The notes under the pieces: generated by a model
Databases searched by the model: none
What the model saw: the letters and a program-made list of their open reading frames with translations, nothing else
Told to the model about the DNA's origin: nothing
Shown here: piece after piece, positions 31,686 through 42,108 of the stretch
Numbering within the stretch: position 1 is the first letter of the stretch
Layout of the letters: every line of letters begins with the position of its first letter
NCBI GenBank assembly: GCA_902806575.1
Contig: CADCXD010000001.1
Location: 2,418,001-2,482,000, forward strand
From: Jackrogersella multiformis
Lineage: Eukaryota; Ascomycota; Sordariomycetes; Xylariales; Hypoxylaceae
Direction of reading: 5' to 3'
Length of the DNA stretch: 64,000 nt
Position numbers and translations under genes: made by a program

Positions 31686-32085
31686 TGTCATACGGATAGA
31701 CTCCACGAAGCAAAGTATGATCAATATATATATATATGTTAGTTAATATAAGATGTGTTAGAACTTATAAAATAAAGTTATTGGATAAGGTTAATTAAAA
31801 AATTTAATTAATATATGTATATATGTTGGTTAATACGAGATATATTAAAACTTATGAAATAAAGTTATTAGATGAGGTTAATTAAAAGATTTGATTAATA
31901 TATGTAAAAATAAATTAATAGGAATAAGAGGGCGTTAACGACGTTTAAAGAAATATTTAAATTATATATATATAAGTTATTACGCTTTGTTTCGTAAGAA
32001 GAGATAAAAGGTAAGGACTTTAAGATTATAAAGAATTATAATTCGAAATTAAATTATAGTTTTAAGCTTTATTATTTTTATTATA
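31686..32085 (+). repeat. Left LTR, 400 bp, with an internal 87-bp tandem duplication
   Basis: It begins TGTCATACGGATAGACTCC and aligns with the right LTR along its length. An 87-bp unit is present twice (about 31736-31822 and 31823-31909) but once in the right LTR, which accounts exactly for the length difference (400 vs 313). The outermost 50 bp keep normal G+C; the inner end is fully A+T-biased. Confidence 0.85.
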
Positions 32086-35000
32086 AATAATTCTTTTTTA
32101 TTTTAAGAAAATCTTATTTTAAAAAAGTACGTGCCTTTTAAAAAAAGGTTAATCTTTTTATTAAATTACTTTATTTTAGTTATTTATAAGCGATTAATTT
32201 ATTTAAAAAAGTTTTTTATTAAAGTATATTATATTAATATTACTTATTAATTTTATTATTACGTACGTTATTATGGTTATAAAGGAAACTTTATATTTTA
32301 TTATTTTTTAAGTATTTAAATTAAGCACTTATATTTTAACTTTATTACTTATTAATTTACGAGATTTTAAATTATTTTCGTTAAATAATAAATAATCTTT
32401 TAAATCCTTAATAATATTTTTTTTATAAGATTTTAAAGCTAAAAGTAAGCATAAAGAAAATTATTATTTATAAGAATTTATTAAGATTAAACGACGTTTT
32501 AATACGCGATTTTTTATTAAAATATTTAAAATGAAGAATATATCGCCTTAAGATCCTTCCTTTATTCCCGGATTACCTTAATTTAATAACGATAATATTA
32601 TGATTTTTTATAATTTTTAAAATTATAAAATAATTATATAAAACGTTCTTAATATTAATAATATCGGAGTTAATTTTAATAATCTTTTTATATAATTTAT
32701 TAAGCTTTATTAAAAAATGTACGATAATTATTATATTATTTAAATACTTATTATTATCGTTACGGGTAATTAAATTATTAATAAAAATTAAATTTAAAAT
32801 TAATATAATATAATTTAAATAGTTTATAATATAATGGTTTAATTTAATTAAACCGGTATGGTATTAATAAATAAATAAGTAGCTTATTTTAAATAATAAG
32901 TTTAATAAGTTAATTTAAACTTTTCGTAATAAGTTTAAGGTGCGATTATTTAATATATATAAAATAATTAAGCTTAATAAAAAATTATTAATAAGCTTAA
33001 AGAAATGGTTAGTTATTATTAATAAGTTTTTTAAATTTTTTATTAAAATATTAAAAAGTAAAAAGATCTTTAATAAAAGGTAATAAATTAAGCTTATATT
33101 AAAAAATCTTAAATTAATAACTTTTTTATAAAAAAATATATAAACTTTACGTATATTAACGTAAAGACCTGCCGTTAATTTAATAATTTAAAAGCTTATA
33201 TTTAAGCCGTTTTTAACGAATTTAATATTTAATTAGTTTTTAACAAATTAATTAATATTAATTTTATCTTAAAAAGTATCGGAAAGCATATTACATTAAA
33301 AACGTTAATTAAATCGAGTTTTTTTAACCGAAAAGATTTAATATATTTTAAAGTATTATTTATTAAATATTTTAATTCGAAAGTTTAAATAAAAAACCTT
33401 TTTTTTTTATAATTTCTTTTATAAGCTTAAGCTAAGAGAATAGTTAAAAGGGCTTAAATATAATTTAACTTTATTAAAATTAACCTTTTTATATTTAAAA
33501 GTAATGGGAAAAGAATTCCTCTTAAAAGGGTTACCGAAATATTTAATAATAACTTAAGCGATTTCGATTTTAATAATTAATCTTAAAACCTTAAATTACT
33601 TAAAAATCTTTTTAAAGGATTACCTCGGGATAATTTTACGCCTTTATATAATAATAAAAATCTTTTACTTTAAAGTAATAACGATTAATTATTTAAAGCT
33701 TTAAAACGATTAATTTATTCTTTTTACGTAATAATTATCGTTAATTTAATATAACTTAATAAACTTACCGTTTATAATAAAAAAGACCTTATAAAGTTTT
33801 AAATTTAATAAATAAAAGTTAAAACATACTTAAAAACGTATGCGAAAAGTTTTTTTAAAGATTTTTACCGCATTAATTAAATTAAATTATTATTATTTAA
33901 AAAAGTATAATTATAATATTAATAATATAAAAGTTAAATTACGCGATTAAAAGTCTTTAATACTTAAGTAATATATATTATTACCCTTTAAAAACGTTTT
34001 ATAAATCTTTCGAAAAGGTATTATAATTTAAAAAAAATAAATAAGCTTAAATATTAAAGGAACGTTATTTAATATTTTATCGAATTATTAAACCTTAATA
34101 AAATAATTTAATAATTTAAAATAACGTTTTAAAATTATATCGTTAAAACCTTTTTTAACGAAATTATTAAATTTATTTATTTTAAATAAAGAGGATTTTT
34201 AAATATAAATAAAGAATTTTTTATCGCTATTTAAAAAGTAAGTTAAATATATAAAAATATATTAACTAATCCTGGTATTTCGGGGAAAAAAAAGCTTGTT
34301 TTAATTTAAAAACCTTTAAAGTTAAATTAAGTTAATTGTAAAAAAGAAAATCGCTTTAATCCGAATTAAGATCGATCCTTAAAAAATAACGATAAACTTA
34401 AAAACGAAAATAAATTAAAATTAAACTAAAAAGATAAGGTTTAATTTAATAATAAAAATGCCTTAAAAAAATTAACTAAACAAATATAAATTAATAAAAG
34501 AAAGATAAGAAATTTTATTAACGTTATAAACGTAATAATTATTAAATCTTTTCTTATTTTATAAAAAAAGATATTAATAATAAGGATTTACTACTAAACC
34601 CGGATAAAGTTTCCTTTATAAAACGACCCTAAAATAATAATACTTAACTTATACCTTCACTATAAAAAAAGGTACGAATAAATATAACCTTACGGGAATT
34701 ATCTTATCTTTAAATTATAAAAATCGAAGATTCCGACTTAGATTTTTAAAAGGCCCCGACACTATACCTCGTTAAATCTTACAACTAAATTAAAGTAAAA
34801 AGTGCCGAACCGTAATAATTAAAAGATTAATTAAAGATAAAATAAAAATTATAAAAAAACCTCGTTTAAAATTAATTTTAAAATATAAACTTATTATTAA
34901 TATAACATTATTATATAATAAAAATAAATATTAAATATAAGTATTATTAAATTTTAAAAGTTTAATCTTAATAATATTTCTTTTTAAAGTAAGAAAATAA

Positions 35001-35549
35001 AAGTTATTAATTATTAAAAAATAATATACTTAACCCGTATTAACCTTTAATTTAACTTAAATCCTTTTTATAAAATATTATTATATCGATCCCTTTATCT
35101 TTCGCTATTAAGAAGATTATTTCTCTTAAATTAGCTTCGAATTAAACATTTTAAATAACGAATATAATATTATTATATTATAATAATAAATAAAAATTTA
35201 TAAACTTATAAATTTCTTTTTAAACCTTAAGAAGATTAAATTTAATTCCTTTTATTATCGGAAATATTATATTAATTTAACTTTATATAACTTTAAAAAG
35301 TTAATTAATATAACGGTAGTAAGGAATATTAAAATAAATAAAACGTTAAGGAATGTTCTTAAGGAATTTTATAAATTTATATATATTATAATTAAAGAAA
35401 TAAAGTAATGTTTTCTAGATTATTAATTTTAAGATTATTTTATTAATCTTTAAAAAGGAAAGATACTTCCTTAAGGACCTTTTTACGTTATAAACGAAAA
35501 AGAATTTAATATATTTAAATTATAATTAAATAAAATAATTAATAATAGC

Positions 35550-36060
35550 CGAATTTAAAAATTAACCTCGTCTTATATAACACTTATAATATTTATCGAT
35601 AAACTTAATCTTTAAGATCTTTTTAAGTTAATAATTAATTATTAAGGCTTAAATAATATTATTATCCTTATTCGTTATTTTATATCGTTAATATTAAAAT
35701 TATAAGCTTACTTTAAAATTGCAAAATGGTTTATAAAAATTAATTTTAAGTTAAGATTTTATTTAGTTAAGATTAAAGAAAAAAACGAATGGAAAATAAT
35801 ATTTTATTATAAATATAACTTTTTTAAATACTTAATAATGTTATTTAAATTAATTAACGCTTTCGTAATTTTTTAATTAATAATAAATAATATTTTCCGA
35901 GATCTTATCGATTTAAGCCTTTTAATATACTTAAATAATTTCTTTATTTATGTAAATACGATAAAAAAATACGATAAGATTATTAAAAAAGTCTTAAAAA
36001 AATTCATAAAATATTACTTAATAATTAACTTACGAAAGTATTTTTAAAAAATATAAAAAA
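35550..36060 (+). pseudogene. Reverse transcriptase relic of the chromovirus
   Basis: From 35769 the frame reads KIKEKNEWKIIF and later KYLIMLFKLINAF, the eroded KTAF...FGLTNAP region. At 35886-35998 it reads NNIFRDLIDLSLLIYLNNFF: the catalytic YLDD has become YLNN, the change that G-to-A on both Asp codons gives. Several stops interrupt. Confidence 0.88.
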
Positions 36061-36374
36061 TAAACTTTTTAAGATATATTATCGGAATAAATGACATTTT
36101 AATAGCTTAAAATAAAATTAATTATGTTAATAATTAAAAAACATTTAAATCCTTTAAAGAATTTTAATAATTTATTAATTTTATAAACTTTTATTAACGA
36201 TTTATAAAGAAATTCTCGGAGATAATAAAACCGATTATTAACGTAAATAAAAAAAATAAGAAAAATTAAAGGTGAACTAAGGAAATAAGTAAATTTTTTA
36301 AAGAATTTAAATCTTAATTTATTTAAGCTTTTATTATGGCATATTTTAATCTTTTAAAATAAACTTATGTTAAA

Positions 36375-36620
36375 GTTAATGTATCGGATTATACCATTAG
36401 CGCCGTTTTTTTTTAAAAAGATAAATAAAATAAACTTAAATTAATAACTTATTATTCTCGTAAACTTACGTTAACAAAAATAAATTATAAAATTTATAAT
36501 AAAAAATTATTAATTATAATAAACTTTTTCGGAAAATAATATTAATATTTAAAAAGTGTTAAATATTAAATTAAAGTTTATTTTAATTATTAAAATTTAA
36601 CCTACTTTATAACGGCTAAA
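36375..36620 (+). pseudogene. RNase H relic of the chromovirus
   Basis: Reads VNVSDYTISAVFF, stop, then LITYYSRKLTLTKINYKIYN, matching the Ty3/Gypsy RNase H stretch (TDASDxAIGAVL ... FYSRKLxPAExNYxIYDKE). Same frame as the RT relic. Confidence 0.87.
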
Positions 36621-37059
36621 ATCTTAAACTAACGTTAAGCTTAATAAGTATAAAAATTATTATTATATTAATTTATTATTAATTACTAATTAAAAAAATA
36701 AAATAATAAGGCCGATATTTTTTTTAAATTATCGTAATATTAATTTAAAAAAGGGGGAGCCAAAGATTAATTTATAAAATCGGTTTTATAAGATAAACAT
36801 TTTTTACATTTTTAAGGAACTTTATTTGCCTTTTTAGTAACCGTTTTTATTATATTAAGAAAATTATATAACTTTACCACCCTTAATTAAGCTTCCGACT
36901 TTATAAAAAAATTAAAAAAAGCAGTTATTAATAACCTGGAATATATTACGTAAATTATAAACCCTTTTAAAAACGTTATCTTTTAAGATAATCTCTTATA
37001 TCGAAAAAGTAAACTTTAAATATTTATAAAACTTTAAAAAAAAGTTATTTCTTTTAAAT

Positions 37060-37720
37060 ATAACACCCTTATTACCGGATATATAGGAATAAATAAAACT
37101 TTAAAATTAATCATCTAAAACTTTTAATAGCTAAATATTAAAAACATTATCTAAGATTACGTATAAGGTTATTTAAAATATTAATAAAATAAAATCCCTT
37201 ACCACGCCTTATATAAATATCTTTAACCGATAAAATTACACTATAAACCTTAATTAATAATAATAATAGATTTTATTATAAACTTTCTTTTATTAAATAG
37301 TTATAACTTTATTTAAGTAATAATAAATCTATTTTTAAAAATAATTTACTTTATCCCTTTTAAAATAAAAGGAAAAAAATCCGATAATTTAATTAAAATC
37401 TTTACTAAATAATATTAAAAATTACATAATATATCATTAAATATCATTTTTAATAAAAACTTTAAATTTACTTCCTATATTTAGAAAGATTTCCTTAAAA
37501 TAATAAGAATTAAATCTTATATAAACATTACGTTTTATCCGTAAATTAACGGCTAAATAAAACGCCTTAATTAAATCTTAAAAGTTTATTTTAAGGCTTT
37601 TATTAATTATAAAATAAATAACTAGGAAGATCTTTTTATAATAATTAAATTTATTTATAATAATATTATTTTATTATTAATATAACTTATACCTTTTTAT
37701 ATTAATTATAATTATTATTT
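37060..37720 (+). pseudogene. Integrase relic of the chromovirus
   Basis: From 37530 the frame reads TFYP, stop, INGxIKRLN, then KVYFKAFINY and EDLFIIIKFIYNNI, the eroded FHPQTDGQTERxN ... FAYN end of a Ty3/Gypsy integrase. Upstream, an IMLLDFI-type core is too mutated to align with certainty. Same frame as RT and RNase H. Confidence 0.82.
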
Positions 37721-38192
37721 AACCGTTTATAACCTCTTTATAAATATTTTACGTAATTTAAAAAGTAAATTATATATATATTAAATAATATAAATATATT
37801 AAGAAATATAAAAATACTTAAAATAAAACTGCTAACGGATAAAAGAATAGGTAAATAAATAACGAAAAGATATATTAACTTTCTAAAAAAAATAACTTGT
37901 AATGCTTAATATAAAAAATATTAAGATAAAACGCCTTATTAAAAAACTAGATAAAAAACTTTTAAAACTTTTTAAAATTTAATAAATAATTTTTTTTATA
38001 ACAATAAAACTTACTTTATTTAAAGGTTAAAAAATATATAACTTATTTTATATCTTACTTATCGAACTTTATTGCGTTAATAATTAAAAACTTCTTAACT
38101 TTAATTAAATTTTACGTAAGGTAGCTTTAATAAAGCTTAAAAATTATTAAATAAAATAAATTATAAACTTTATTAAAAATTAAAGTAAAATA

Positions 38193-38345
38193 AAATATCT
38201 CGTTAAATAAAAAGGTTAACCGGCTAAAAAATATTAAACTTAAAAACCTTATAAACATATATTTAATAATAAAGTAAAGGTAATAATTAAATTATTTTAT
38301 AAATAATATACTAATAAACCTCGTGATCTTATAATCTTTTAAAAT
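38193..38345 (+). pseudogene. Chromodomain relic at the end of pol
   Basis: Reads KYLVKxKGxPAKKY, stops at the former Trp codons (TGG to TAA or TAG), then KPYKHIFNN and later NKPRDLIIF. This is the YLVKWKGYP...W.P...F chromodomain signature, so the element is a chromovirus. Same frame as the rest of pol. Confidence 0.82.
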
Positions 38346-38379
38346 ACTTAAAATTAAGCATTAAAAAAAAAAGAGCTAA

Positions 38380-38692
38380 TATTATATAAATAAACTTTAT
38401 AAAGCAAAATATAATTAATATATACATATATATTAATTAATATAAAATATATTAAAACTTATAAAACAAAGCTATTAAATAAAATTAATTAAAAAACTTA
38501 ATCAATATATATAAGAATAAATTAATAAGAATAAGAAGGTACCAACAACGCTTAAGGAGATATTTAAATTATATACATATAAGTCATTACGCCTTGCTTC
38601 GCAAGAAGAAATAAAAGGTAAGAACCTTAAGACTATAGAGAATTATAATTCGAAATTGAACTACAATTCCAAGCCCTATTGCCCTTATCACA
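38380..38692 (+). repeat. Right LTR, 313 bp
   Basis: Copy of the left LTR without the 87-bp duplication. Its inner edge is A+T-converted while its outer 60 bp keep CCC and GCC runs (AAGCCCTATTGCCCTTATCACA), where the left copy has T or A. Confidence 0.85.
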
Positions 38693-39454
38693 GTAATATC
38701 GTCTCAAAAGTCAATTATACTTAGAAGGTCCGGTTGTGACTCGTCGTGGAGGGAAACCGGGCCATTATAAACATATTGCTATGAAGGATGATATGCGCTC
38801 AATGCCAGATAAGGATGTAGTCAAAATAACACTAACGATTTCGACCCCATTTCCAAATTATGAGCAAGGAACAAAAGCGTCGTTATAATCCATAAGTTAT
38901 ACCAAGTCACTGACCTGACAAATCTATTCTTCAATTACTCATGCCAGCAACCATGTCTTCCGAGCAGAAGTTCCGGGTGATAGGCGCCTGATGTGGACCG
39001 AGCTACGACGATGAAATCTCGAGACCCTTACGCGAAGCACAGATTTGAAGTGGCGACGGAGGTCATCATCGGTTGGGGGCGGACCACTTGTCGCTTGAAG
39101 CAGGCTGTTGAGTTCCACTAGTCTGTCGTGGAAAAATCTGTTCTATTTTTTTCTATGTAGGTAGGTACTATTAACGTCTAGTCTCGCGTTGGAACTTGGA
39201 AAAGGTCACGATCAAAATCTGCACTAGGAATTTTTTGTTCATTGGGGCTGCCGAGAGCCTAATTCTATTCATAAAGTAGGAAATCTTCGCGTGAGCATCG
39301 TAAACATCCTCGGCCACATGCGCCGATAGGAAGCGAGCTTCAACTCGGTGGGATATCGTCTCTCAGCCTTTGCCATAGCCGCATGGCACTCTAATACAAT
39401 GTTCTGTTTCCGACATATCCCTGCTAACGAATGCGCTAAATATCCGCAGGTAGA
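38693..39454. other. Intergenic, right flank of the retrotransposon
   Basis: 762 bp of normal composition down to the thioredoxin stop codon. No gene seen. Confidence 0.4.
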
Positions 39455-40200
39455 TTAAACAATGTTGTTCTTTAGCATGGTGACAAGCGCGTTGGGGTTA
39501 GCGCCGACGAGCTTCTCAGCAGGCTCGGGCTTGCCGTCCTTGAAGAGCATGAAAGTGGGCATCGCTGTGATTCCGAGCTCCTGGCTCAGCTCAGGGAGAT
39601 CGTCCACATCAATCTTGGCGAAGAAGATGTCCTTGAATTGCTCATCGTTCGAGTGGCTATGGTTGTATATTTTGTTAGAGATCCCTTTCGTCTTAGAGGC
39701 GCCTAGGGATGGTAGGCAGATAGTATATCCGAACTTGGCAAAGAAAGAATATTGCGAGTTTGCGAGTTTGCGAGTTCGCCTTGAGGGATTTCGGGGATGA
39801 AACTCACTTTGCTAGGATAGGGGCGATAGCCTTGCAAGGACCACACCAAGTAGCGAAGCAGTCGAGTAGGACGACCTTGTTCTGCTCGAGAGCCTCCTTG
39901 AAGGCGTCGGCACTTTGCGCAAAGTTAGTGTTGAGTATATTGAATGTATTATATTGTATGTATTGTGTGTATTGTGCGTGTTATGTGTATTGTACGGCCG
40001 AAGCCTTGGAGGGGTAAAGGAGCCGAGGGGCGGGGAAGGCCTATGACATATTTCATATTCGGCGAGACTTACGTTAGGATGTTGTGGACAACCATCTTGG
40101 GTGATGTAGTGTGGAATTGTCGAAGAGGTAGGATATGCGACGGTCTGAATATAGAATGCCTCAATGGAGAGTGGACTGTTCGGAAGAAGTTCGTTGACAT
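39455..40200 (-). CDS. Mitochondrial-type thioredoxin, 144 aa, three exons
   Basis: Minus-strand exons 40200-40073, 39912-39808 and 39656-39455 join to 145 codons (both introns phase 2). Introns are 160 and 151 nt with GTAAGT and GTGAGT donors. The active site WCGPCK lies in [16 protein letters not shown], and the cis-proline loop is [14 protein letters not shown]. It is preceded by an Arg/Ser/His-rich, acid-free leader ([18 protein letters not shown] onward, 35 residues), a typical mitochondrial presequence, so I call it a mitochondrial isoform. A downstream Met (MVVHNILT) would give the short cytosolic form of about 109 aa; alternative initiation could yield both. Thioredoxin reduces protein disulfides using thioredoxin reductase and NADPH. 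ORFs on the opposite strand are shadows. Confidence 0.9.
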
Positions 40201-42108
40201 GGATGTAAAAAGAAAAAAGAGAATTCTAAGTGGGTTGAAGACGCGGGGTGGCTGCCGGGCTTATGTATGTTTTAGCTCTCTGTAAGGAACGGGAAGGAGT
40301 AAGGCTGTGCCAAGACTAGTCAGCTCTATGCACTTACCTAGGTACTGTAGATTGATGCTGATTCCTGGTGAGAAATTCTTCCGAGGTTTTGTTGTACCGG
40401 CAATATGTGTGTTGTACCTACCTAGGGTTGGTAGGTAAATGCTAGGATGGAATCACCGATGAAACTGGTCAAATGCGCTTCTGATTGATGATGTAAGTTC
40501 TTGATTTGTCAGTGCATGCTAATGACGTGATCAACGCCCCTTCCAGCTAATCTATATGTAGGTACCTAGTGTAACACATGCAGTCAGTTGTGGCTTGTGA
40601 ACTACAATAGGGCAGCATAGAGGGTCTTCGTGGGACCCAGCATCTTTCCCTTTCCTGAATAAGTAAGTACCTAGGTACCTAGGTATGTCGATATTCATGG
40701 ATGATTCCATCACAATTCCAAATCACCCATAATTTCGATATATCCAGGTAAGTTACGTACTTGGGTGGCATTAATAATAGCCACACTAAGAGAAACTTCC
40801 ATGATTAATAATATCGACAAATAACAGTCAAGGTACTTTAGGTAGGTACCTAGGTAGGTAGATATAAAAATACTTAGGTACTCAGGTAGCCAATTAACTC
40901 CTTTAGTTACCTTTGCCCATTCACCATCCTTTTAACGCCTTCACGGACATCTTAAATCAAAGACGACAAATATCATGGAAAACAAGCCCTTTCTCTTTTG
41001 CTCGCAACTCTACAAGCAGTATACTTCATACATGTACATCCATACAACATGACCAACCTAAGCTCCAAAAATATTACGCGCCAGGCAAGGGTATAATGGC
41101 CCAGGTCGGCCTCGCAGATTCCCCGACACCTCTAGTTTGAGTTGCACTTCCAATTTTCCCTATCCGAACACCTAATTCGCCGGCCTGCCTGCTTGTCCAC
41201 CTTGGGCTCACTCACCCAAGTACGTCTATTCGAAAAAAAAAAAGAGAAAGCAGATCGCGATGGATGAACTCACAACCTTCGATGCTCTCGCAAATAAATA
41301 TGCGAGCGAAAGCCTACACTACCTCACAGAGAGGCTTACACTGGATCCGATGCTCTTGCCTAGACAACAATAGCTCTGCCCACGACATGGAGCAAGTGAA
41401 ACGGATAGTAGAATGTGCCATCGAAATTCAGGTCGGCCAGTGTATGTAAGAAGACATTCCATACATCGTCGGATGCACTTCTCCGCGTGCCCATGAACCT
41501 CTGCACTACGGCAGGGAATGTAAGTGGTATCAAAAACAGGAAACCCGCCGTGCAGAAAAAGAAACAAAATCCCTGTGGTATCGCAGTATATTGAGAATAA
41601 AAGAAAAAAAACCAGTTCGCATTTCACCCCTCCTCCGTTTGTCCGGCAAAGTTGGAAAGTTGATAAGATCGCATCGTACACCAGGTATAGCGTACGGATG
41701 TTGATGCTTGATAAGGGGGGTCGGATTAGCTAAGTAGTGTGGTTCGGAATGTATCGGTGTGAATGTGTCGACTTGAATAGCTTCTAGAAGGGTACGGATA
41801 TTTCGATCATTGGGCCAGGAGATAGACCAGATATATTTTGCTCTTTTCCAATTTTTTTGTGTTTTTGTGTTGAAACATGGAAGGAAATGTTGTAAAGAAC
41901 GAATAAGGTCGGTGACTGAGAGTGTAAGGAAAGATCAAATGAAGGTGTGGTTGTTGAGGCCTTGCGTTGGCCATTTATAAAATGGAAGGAAATGGTAAAT
42001 GAATGTAGTTAGATCGTATCTCCTGGTTTAGGTCGTGTACCCTCCCGTTGCTATAGATTTCCATGTCAAGCATCATCTGAACCAATCGGTCCGAGTCAAC
42101 CTACAGAA
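40201..42108. other. 1.9-kb intergenic, no gene recognised
   Basis: Upstream of thioredoxin and downstream of the 807-aa gene. Rich in ACCTAGGT-type palindromes (40336, 40671-40690, about 40845-40870). Short open stretches at 40913-41140 and 41319-41681 show no coding features. Confidence 0.4.

Larger units (their letters stand above)
31686..38692 (+). mobile_element. RIP-mutated Ty3/Gypsy chromovirus, 7.0 kb, two LTRs
   Basis: Direct repeats at 31686-32085 and 38380-38692 bound a very A+T-rich interior with no open frame. Degraded pol domains can still be read on the plus strand in order: reverse transcriptase (about 35550-36060), RNase H (36375-36620), integrase (37060-37720) and chromodomain (38193-38345). 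This RT-RNaseH-INT-chromodomain order is that of Ty3/Gypsy chromoviruses. Substitutions between the LTRs are C-to-T and G-to-A. The pol relics share one reading frame, so decay was by point mutation without net frameshift. It is inactive. The left LTR starts TGTCATACGG and the right ends TTATCACA (TG...CA). No target-site duplication was clear. Confidence 0.92.

Noticed and set aside
31681..38697. 5-bp target-site duplication around the chromovirus
   Set aside because: The bases flanking the two LTR ends (ATGAT and GTAAT) do not match convincingly.
39462..40285. Plus-strand open frames opposite the thioredoxin gene
   Set aside because: The minus strand carries clear thioredoxin exons with WCGPCK; the plus-strand frames are shadows.
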